Part shown: piece by piece, positions 58,825 to 64,000 of the stretch
How the letters are laid out: each line of letters begins with the position of its first letter
How positions within the stretch are numbered: the first letter of the stretch is position 1
NCBI RefSeq assembly: GCF_000269805.1
Contig: NZ_JH711481.1
Span: 1,799,789 to 1,863,788, forward strand
Reading direction: 5' to 3'
Source: Actinomyces massiliensis 4401292
Lineage (GTDB): Bacteria > Actinomycetota > Actinomycetes > Actinomycetales > Actinomycetaceae
Length of the DNA stretch: 64,000 nt
The notes under the pieces: model-generated
The model's database searches: none
Told to the model about the DNA's origin: nothing
Seen by the model: the letters and a program-made list of their open reading frames with translations, nothing else
Made by a program: the position numbers and the translations under genes

Positions 58825-61338
58825 TTACGGGCGCCGCAGGCCCTCGGGCAGCGGGGTGCGAGAGATCACTCGCAGCCGGCGGGTGGGGCGCGTCATGGCC
58901 ACGTACAGGTCGCCGGGGCTCGCCTCGCCTATGACGGCGGGGTCTGCGAGCACGACGACGTCGAACTCCAGCCCCTTGCTCAACCGCGGCGACATCACCG
59001 CCAGGCGGCTGCGCAGCACGTCCCCACCGGGAGCCGTCAGCGCCTGCAGCAGTGCCGGGTCCTCCTTCAGCAGCGCGGCGTCCTGCTCGGGGTGCGGGGT
59101 GATGACGGCGATCCGCCCTCCGTCCCTGCCGACGAGCCCATCCAGGGCGTCGGACTCTTGACGCACCGCCGTGCGCAGCACCTGACCCCAGGCGTCCTCG
59201 CCATGCGCATCGCCGGCGTCCAGGGGGGCGTCGATCACCAGGCAGTCCTCCAGGTCGCGCACTGAGCGGACCGGGAAGACCGGCGGTTGTCCGAGGGCGG
59301 TCGCCACGTCCTCGGCCGCTGCCATGATGGTGGCCGGCGTGCGGTAGCACACCGTCAGGGCCTCCTGGCGCACAGGGGTCGAGGCGGCGCCCGTGCGCGC
59401 CCGTGTCCCCAGGGAGGCCAGGACGTCCGTCCACGAGCGCGGGGCGTTCGGCCCCGAGTACTGCGCGAGATCCCCGACCACCGTGAAGGAGCGCACCGGG
59501 CACCGTCTGGCCAGGGCGCGCCAGGCCATGTCTCCGAGCTCTTGCGCCTCATCGACGACGATGTGCCCGTAGGTCCACGTCCGATCGGCCCTCGCCCGCT
59601 CCGCCAGGGTCAGCGAGGGACCGGAGTCCTCGACCCGATCCGCCAGCATCTCGGCGTCGACCATGCCCTCGCCCAGGTTCTGGGCCTCGATCGCCTGAGC
59701 CGCGTAGGAGACCAGCTCTTCGCGTCGCTGCGCCTCCAGGCGGGCCCGATGGGACTGCGCGTCCTGGCTGGGGCCCAGCAGTTCGGCGAGCTCGTCGATC
59801 AGCGGCACGTCGGCCGGGGTCAGCTCGGCGCCCGCGGGGCGCTCCACGAGGGCCCGGTCGGATGCGTCGAGCTCGGGGGCCAGACGCTCCAGCAGCGCTG
59901 GGCGCGCCCACAGCCGCTCCAGCAGCCCGACCGGCGTGGTGGGCATCCAGCACAGGTTGATCTCCCGACGGGCGTCGCGGGCGGTGCGGATGTCCTCGCG
60001 AATCCAAGCGCGCGTGTCGGCATCCGAGGCGTCCCGGTGGGTCGCGGAGGCGAGCTGGTCGGTCAAGCGCTCCAGCAGCCACAGCACGAAGGTCTCGCGC
60101 GCGAGGTTGTGGGGCTTGCCCGACCGGCGGGCCCGGCTGATCGCCTCGCGCACATCCTCGGGACGCAGCTGAAGGCGCGTGCCCTCCACGACGATGGGAC
60201 GCGGCGAGTCGGGTACGCGCTGCAGGTCCCGCACTGCTCGGCGCAGGATCGTGGCCCACACCTGCCGCGACTTCACCTCGGCCACGGCCGGTGGCTCTAC
60301 GCCGCGGGCGTGCACGCCGGGAACCAGGTCCGCCAGTGTGGTGGATACCACGCCACTCTCGCCCAATGACGGCAGGACCTGCTCGACGTAGCGCAGGAAT
60401 GTGCGCGAGGGCCCCACCAGCAGCACGCCCGAGCGCTCCAGGCGCTCGCGCTCGGAGTAGAAGAGGTAGGCGACCCGGTGAAGCGCCACCGCCGTCTTCC
60501 CCGTGCCGGGCCCGCCCTGGACGACGAGCGCCCCGGTGCCGTTGGAGGTGACGATCCGATCCTGCTCGGCCTGGATGGTCGCCACGATGTCGCTCATGCG
60601 CCCGTCGCGGGCCGCGCTCATGGCCGCGATGAGGGCGCCCTCGCCCTGCAGGCCCGCGACCATCGCGTTCTCCACCTCGCCTGGCCCGGCATCGCCCGGC
60701 ACCGCCTCGAGACCGCTGACGTCGATGAGCTCGTCCTCGAGGCCGAGAACCCTGCGTTGCCTGGTCTCGATGTGCCGCCTGCGCACGAGCCCCATCGGAT
60801 TCGAGGCGGTCGCCTGGTAGAAGGCCCGCGCCAACGGGGCGCGCCAGTCCAGCACGACTTCTCGGTGCTGGGCGTCCTGCAGCCCGGTGCGCCCCACGTA
60901 GTGCCGTCTGCCGGAGTCGGTGACCGGTCCGGTGGAGGCCGAGCCCTGCGCGGCGACCGCCTCAGGGCTCAGGTCCATCCGCCCGAACACGAGTCTGTCC
61001 TCGACTCCTTCCAGGGAGGAGATCAGGCTCGTGTAGTGCGCGGCGTAGGCGTCCCTCTCCCCGCGGGACTGGTGGGTGCCGCCCACGCCGCCGGCCTCTG
61101 TGGCCGCCAGTGAGCGCTTCGCGTCGGCCAGTTGGCGGTCGAGTTCGGAGTAGGCCAGCTCGACGATCCTCTGCTCGGAGGCGATCTCGCGCTCGCGGGA
61201 GGCCGCGACGGCGGATTCGTCCGATCGCTCGGCCGCAGCTTTCTCGGCGTTCCCGGCGTTCTCGGCGAACTCGGTGCCCTCGGCGAACCCATTGGTCTCG
61301 GCGGCGGGGGACTGGTGCGTGTCGCGGGACTGAGTCAC
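58825..61338 (-). CDS. helR: HelD/HelR-type RNA polymerase-associated ATPase (SF1, UvrD-like)
   Basis: 837 residues from GTG 61338. A Glu/Ala-rich N-terminus (9-bp-repeat-like) precedes a long coiled-coil arm (EQRIVELAYSELDRQLADAKRSLAA), then HYVGRTGLQD and EVVLDWRAPLARAFYQA, which are typical of the HelD/HelR family. Walker A is GGPGTGKTAVALHRVAYLFY, Walker B VVDEAQELGDMAWRAL; the C-terminal motor part has LAVMSPRLSKGLEFDVVVL and LYVAMTRPTRRL. HelD removes stalled RNA polymerase from DNA; HelR versions also give rifampicin tolerance. I see no clear rifampicin-associated element upstream, only GCGAACCG/CGGTTCGC at 61390-61417. Confidence 0.82.
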   Translation of the reverse strand: MTQSRDTHQSPAAETNGFAEGTEFAENAGNAEKAAAERSDESAVAASREREIASEQRIVELAYSELDRQLADAKRSLAATEAGGVGGTHQSRGERDAYAAHYTSLISSLEGVEDRLVFGRMDLSPEAVAAQGSASTGPVTDSGRRHYVGRTGLQDAQHREVVLDWRAPLARAFYQATASNPMGLVRRRHIETRQRRVLGLEDELIDVSGLEAVPGDAGPGEVENAMVAGLQGEGALIAAMSAARDGRMSDIVATIQAEQDRIVTSNGTGALVVQGGPGTGKTAVALHRVAYLFYSERERLERSGVLLVGPSRTFLRYVEQVLPSLGESGVVSTTLADLVPGVHARGVEPPAVAEVKSRQVWATILRRAVRDLQRVPDSPRPIVVEGTRLQLRPEDVREAISRARRSGKPHNLARETFVLWLLERLTDQLASATHRDASDADTRAWIREDIRTARDARREINLCWMPTTPVGLLERLWARPALLERLAPELDASDRALVERPAGAELTPADVPLIDELAELLGPSQDAQSHRARLEAQRREELVSYAAQAIEAQNLGEGMVDAEMLADRVEDSGPSLTLAERARADRTWTYGHIVVDEAQELGDMAWRALARRCPVRSFTVVGDLAQYSGPNAPRSWTDVLASLGTRARTGAASTPVRQEALTVCYRTPATIMAAAEDVATALGQPPVFPVRSVRDLEDCLVIDAPLDAGDAHGEDAWGQVLRTAVRQESDALDGLVGRDGGRIAVITPHPEQDAALLKEDPALLQALTAPGGDVLRSRLAVMSPRLSKGLEFDVVVLADPAVIGEASPGDLYVAMTRPTRRLRVISRTPLPEGLRRP

Positions 61339-61389
61339 ATGACCTCACTGAAGCCGGTGGGTGGACGCGGATGCGCGGAGACTGTACCG

Positions 61390-61417
61390 GCGAACCGTCG
61401 GGCGCGTCGCGGTTCGC
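61390..61417. promoter_or_regulatory. Inverted repeat upstream of helR
   Basis: GCGAACCG (61390-61397) and CGGTTCGC (61410-61417), perfect 8-bp arms 12 bp apart, about 50 bp before the helR start in the 297-bp gap between divergent helR and the PAC2 gene. Nothing else is seen in that gap. Confidence 0.45.
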
Positions 61418-61635
61418 AGGGTGTTTCATTATTCTCCTGATCGGGGGCGTCCGACGACGTCGACGACGGGGACGACCAAGATGTGACACGATCGCCGTAT
61501 CGGATGTGGCGCAGGCCCCCGGGCTGAGGGAACAGGAGGCCGTGGGCGGGTGTTGTATCCGCTGATGGCGCGGTCGCCTGTGCGCACAGCACGACCTCGC
61601 CCCGGATGAGCGCCTCGAGCGCGAGAGGAGGAGCA

Positions 61636-62556
61636 GTGGGACCCCTGTACACCATCGAGCATTCGGCTGAGGAGCCCGTATCCCCGCGCGTGCTCCTGCA
61701 TCACTTCGACGGCGCCATGGACGCCGGGCACGCGGGCGCCCTGGCGATCGAGCAGCTTCTCATGACCCTGCCGCATGAGCGCATGGCCACCTTCGACGTC
61801 GATACGCTCGTGGACTACCGGGCCCGTCGCCCCATCATGACCTATGCGACCCACACCTATAAGAGTGCGGTCATGCCTGAGCTCGCTCTGGATCTTGTCC
61901 AGGACGACGAGGGCGAGGACCTGCTCGTGCTCCACGGGGCCGAGCCCGACTTCCGATGGAACGAGTTCGTCGGCGCGGTCACGCACCTGGTGGTCTCCAT
62001 GGGCGTGTCCCGGGCAGTGGGCATGACCGGACTGCCCCTGGCGACCCCGCACACGCGTCCCACTTACGTCCACCACCACGGCAACAGGCCCGAGCTGCTG
62101 CCGGACCAGCCCGATTTCTTCGGCCGGGTGGAGGTACCGGGATCCATGAGCGCGTTCCTCGAGCTCCGGCTTGGGCAGGCGGGCCTCGACTCGCGCGGCT
62201 TGTCGGCCGGAATCCCTCACTATGTCGCGCGTGACGACTACCCTGCGGGGGCGGCCGCCCTGCTGGCCGCCGTCTCGGCGTCCACGGGTCTGGCCCTGCC
62301 GGTCGGTGATCTTGAGGCGGCTGCCAGCATCAACCGCGCCGAGATCGATGCGGAGGCCGCCGGGCAGCCCGAGGTCGCCGCCGTCGTGAGCGCGCTGGAG
62401 GCCCAGTACGACGCCGTCGCACCTGTCAGTAGCACCGAGCTTGCCCATCTGGTGGATGTGCCCTCGGCGGATGAGATCGGTGCGCGCCTCGAGGCTTTCC
62501 TCGAGGCGGCTGAAGCGGATGACGCATGGCGCCTCGACAACCGCCAGGAGGAGTGA
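61636..62556 (+). CDS. PAC2 family protein (proteasome assembly chaperone-like)
   Basis: 306 residues from GTG 61636, with GAGGAGGAGC upstream. VLLHHFDGAMDAGHAGALAIEQLLMTL, the YRARRPIMTY block, LVLHGAEPDFRWNEFVGAV and HHGNRPELLPDQPDFFGRVEVPGSMSAFLELRLGQAG are the conserved elements of actinobacterial PAC2 (DUF75) proteins. Related archaeal and eukaryotic proteins help proteasome assembly, but many actinobacteria have PAC2 without a proteasome, so the role is open. Cytosolic. Confidence 0.88.
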   Translation: MGPLYTIEHSAEEPVSPRVLLHHFDGAMDAGHAGALAIEQLLMTLPHERMATFDVDTLVDYRARRPIMTYATHTYKSAVMPELALDLVQDDEGEDLLVLHGAEPDFRWNEFVGAVTHLVVSMGVSRAVGMTGLPLATPHTRPTYVHHHGNRPELLPDQPDFFGRVEVPGSMSAFLELRLGQAGLDSRGLSAGIPHYVARDDYPAGAAALLAAVSASTGLALPVGDLEAAASINRAEIDAEAAGQPEVAAVVSALEAQYDAVAPVSSTELAHLVDVPSADEIGARLEAFLEAAEADDAWRLDNRQEE

Positions 62557-62651
62557 GACCTACTCCCACTATCTCTCACTACTGTCCCTCACTGCGGCAG
62601 GTCGGCCGGGCGCGGTCGGGAACCGGGAAATTCAGGGACCCAGCGACATGC

Positions 62652-63566
62652 TCAGGACAAGGCCGGATCGTCGGCCCGCCAGGTGCGCACCGGCAGTGGA
62701 AGTCGCCGCACGGCTCGCTCGATGGCCTCGGCCTCACGGGCCGTGAACGGGTCGCCGCGAGCCACGATCACGAGGTTGCCCCGCCGTCGGCCACGAGCGA
62801 CAGCAGCATCGGCGACCACCAGCACTCCGCCGAACACCCGCCTCGTGATAGCGAGTTCGCCGGAGAGCATCCGGTGCGGCGCGTCGGGCGCTCCGGCTGC
62901 GCCGGCCGTCTTCACTGTATCGGTCGTATCGGCTGTATTGGTCGTATTGGTGGTGTTCGCCAGGTAGATGCCGCTCGGGGACAGGGCGTGTCGGCAGGCG
63001 GCGATGAACTCGTGCGTCCGGCATGCTGCCGGCACGTCGGCGCCGCGGAATGCGTCCCGCACGAGAACGTCCCATTCGCCCGCGCGCAGGCTCGGCACCA
63101 CCCGGGCGGCGTCTCCTACGCGTATGCGCAGTCTCGGGGCGCGCGGCAGATCGAACCACTCCCGTACCCGCTGGGCCAGGACGGCATCGATCTCCACCGC
63201 CAGTTGAGTCGAGCCCGGACGCGCGGCGTCCCAGGCCCGCGCCAGGGCGCAGCCCGCCCCGCCCAGGTGGACGGCCCGCACCGGTTCGCTCTCACCGCGC
63301 AGCGCCGTCAGCGCCGCGTCCATCTGCTGGAGGTACTCGAAATCAAGATGCTCCGGGTCGTGCAGATCGATCCACGATGATTCCGCTCCGTCCAGCAGAA
63401 GCAGGATCCCCCGGTCGCGCATCTGGAGCTCGGCGGTCGCCATCGAGGTGAGCACCGGCTCTGACGGCAGCGCCCGCACGGACGGCGATTCACGCCCGGC
63501 CCTGTCGCCCCTGCGAGTGCGCGTGCCGGAGCGCCTGGAGCCTCGGGGCGACCTCGGTGGTGTCAC
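62652..63566 (-). CDS. Spermidine synthase-like (class I methyltransferase-fold) protein
   Basis: 304 residues from GTG 63566. [31 protein letters not shown] and [43 protein letters not shown] form the spermidine-synthase-like nucleotide fold; [14 protein letters not shown] replaces the usual catalytic Asp segment. In actinobacteria such proteins are often not true polyamine synthases. A Thr/Asn/Ala repeat from 9-bp units (62917-62961) is inserted after [16 protein letters not shown] lies six bases before the GTG, implying a leaderless mRNA. Confidence 0.8.
   Translation of the reverse strand: MTPPRSPRGSRRSGTRTRRGDRAGRESPSVRALPSEPVLTSMATAELQMRDRGILLLLDGAESSWIDLHDPEHLDFEYLQQMDAALTALRGESEPVRAVHLGGAGCALARAWDAARPGSTQLAVEIDAVLAQRVREWFDLPRAPRLRIRVGDAARVVPSLRAGEWDVLVRDAFRGADVPAACRTHEFIAACRHALSPSGIYLANTTNTTNTADTTDTVKTAGAAGAPDAPHRMLSGELAITRRVFGGVLVVADAAVARGRRRGNLVIVARGDPFTAREAEAIERAVRRLPLPVRTWRADDPALS
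62917..62961 (-). repeat. 9-bp tandem repeat inside spermidine-synthase-like gene
   Basis: Plus-strand units GTATCGGTC, GTATCGGCT, GTATTGGTC, GTATTGGTG, GTGTTCGCC, in frame on the minus strand. Confidence 0.85.
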
Positions 63567-63572
63567 AGGCTC

Positions 63573-63578
63573 ACGCTA
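63573..63578 (-). promoter_or_regulatory. -10 hexamer of spermidine-synthase-like gene (leaderless)
   Basis: On the minus strand TAGCGT (63578-63573), six bases (GAGCCT), then GTG 63566. Confidence 0.52.
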
Positions 63579-63689
63579 TCGTGGATGCATGACCGGCCGG
63601 CGGACGGGCGGGCCGGCAGGGCGATCCCGGATGCGCTGCCGGGAAGCCCGGGAAGCCGCTGTACACAGGGCGCAGAACGGGAGGCGGTC

Positions 63690-64000
63690 ATGAGTCGATC
63701 CCCTCGTGCCCAGGAGGCGCGCCGCTCCTGGGGCCGTGACGATTCCGCCACGCCGATTCTTCATGTCGACATGGATGCGTTCTTCGCCTCGGTCGAGCTG
63801 CTCGAGCGCCCCGAACTCATCGGGCGCCCGGTCATCGTGGGCGGAACCTCGGGGCGCGGCGTCGTCTCAGCGGCCTCCTACGAGGCCCGCGCCTATGGCG
63901 TGGCCTCGGCCATGTCGATGGCAGAGGCGCACCGGCGCTGTCCGCAGGCGGTCGTCCTGCCCGTGCGTCACGGTCTTTACTCCCAGGTCTCGCGCCGAGT
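63690..64000 (+). CDS. dinB: DNA polymerase IV (Y family), partial
   Basis: The first ~104 residues only; the gene runs off the right edge. ATG 63690 has GGGAGG five bases upstream. [30 protein letters not shown] holds the catalytic Asp residues of the palm, followed by [35 protein letters not shown], the Y-family finger block. Translesion polymerase for damaged templates. A ~20-residue basic N-terminal extension precedes the domain. Confidence 0.93.
   Translation, partial: MSRSPRAQEARRSWGRDDSATPILHVDMDAFFASVELLERPELIGRPVIVGGTSGRGVVSAASYEARAYGVASAMSMAEAHRRCPQAVVLPVRHGLYSQVSRR

Noticed and set aside
1-64000. tRNA, rRNA, prophage or insertion sequence
   Set aside because: No T-loop/acceptor pattern, rRNA segment, integrase, transposase or phage structural gene was found on reading both strands by eye; a covariance-model scan would be needed to exclude short RNAs.

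Overview
The window is high-GC DNA (roughly two thirds G+C by eye, strong G/C third-position bias) from an actinobacterium. The gene order nusA-ylxR-infB ... rbfA-truB ... ribF ... rpsO ... pnp-pepR-dapB-dapA is the actinobacterial translation/RNA cluster. A mevalonate-pathway operon (uncommon in Actinobacteria), a quinol-type nitric oxide reductase and many GTG starts suggest an Actinomyces-like member of Actinomycetales. The genus is inference; the class-level call is firm. No rRNA, tRNA, CRISPR array, prophage or transposase was found.

Layout. 1-2873: left-edge LtrA-family gene (minus), then a small acidic membrane protein coupled to a TctA-like permease. 3015-9223 (minus): two-component system followed by mvaK1-mvaD-mvaK2-fni, the lower mevalonate pathway to IPP/DMAPP. 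9274-14403: a lipoprotein serine hydrolase and a penicillin-acylase-family enzyme, each preceded by the same 93-bp regulatory cassette. 14493-20990: small SnoaL-like protein, VapBC with a 45-bp palindrome, proS and a large SF2 helicase. 21097-27479: DUF4439 lipoprotein, rimP, nusA, ylxR, infB. 27597-34638: a block separating infB from rbfA, containing a cytochrome b/molybdopterin oxidoreductase fusion, a quinol NO reductase, a membrane protein with a WhiB-like four-cysteine motif, a slipin, and RarD. 34838-36895: rbfA, truB, a Cys-rich small protein. 37018-42243 (minus): tetR-MFS-ABC permease-ABC ATPase. 42559-52216: ribF, secreted esterase, rpsO, fucO-like dehydrogenase, pnp, pepR, dapB. 52251-64000: GNAT, dapA, a pyrimidine-dimer-glycosylase-family protein, two acyl-CoA ligases, a HelD/HelR-type RNA polymerase-associated ATPase, PAC2 protein, a spermidine-synthase-like protein and the start of dinB.

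The most interesting signals lie between or across the genes. (1) Three intergenic arrays, each with three copies of GAGATCGGTC at exactly 22-bp period, lie within 6 kb around rpsO/pnp/pepR/dapB. (2) Imperfect 9-bp tandem repeats recur at a dozen or more unrelated loci, mostly in frame. (3) A TAnnnT -10 hexamer lies exactly 6 nt before the start codon of proS, pepR, dapB, dapA and the spermidine-synthase-like gene (7 nt for the GNAT gene), implying leaderless mRNAs. (4) The 93-bp cassette with the inverted repeat CTCCGCC-ACCT-GGCGGAG is duplicated and probably defines a regulon of the adjacent two-component system. (5) A C-x26-C-x2-C-x5-C motif occurs in a membrane protein overlapping the NO reductase gene.
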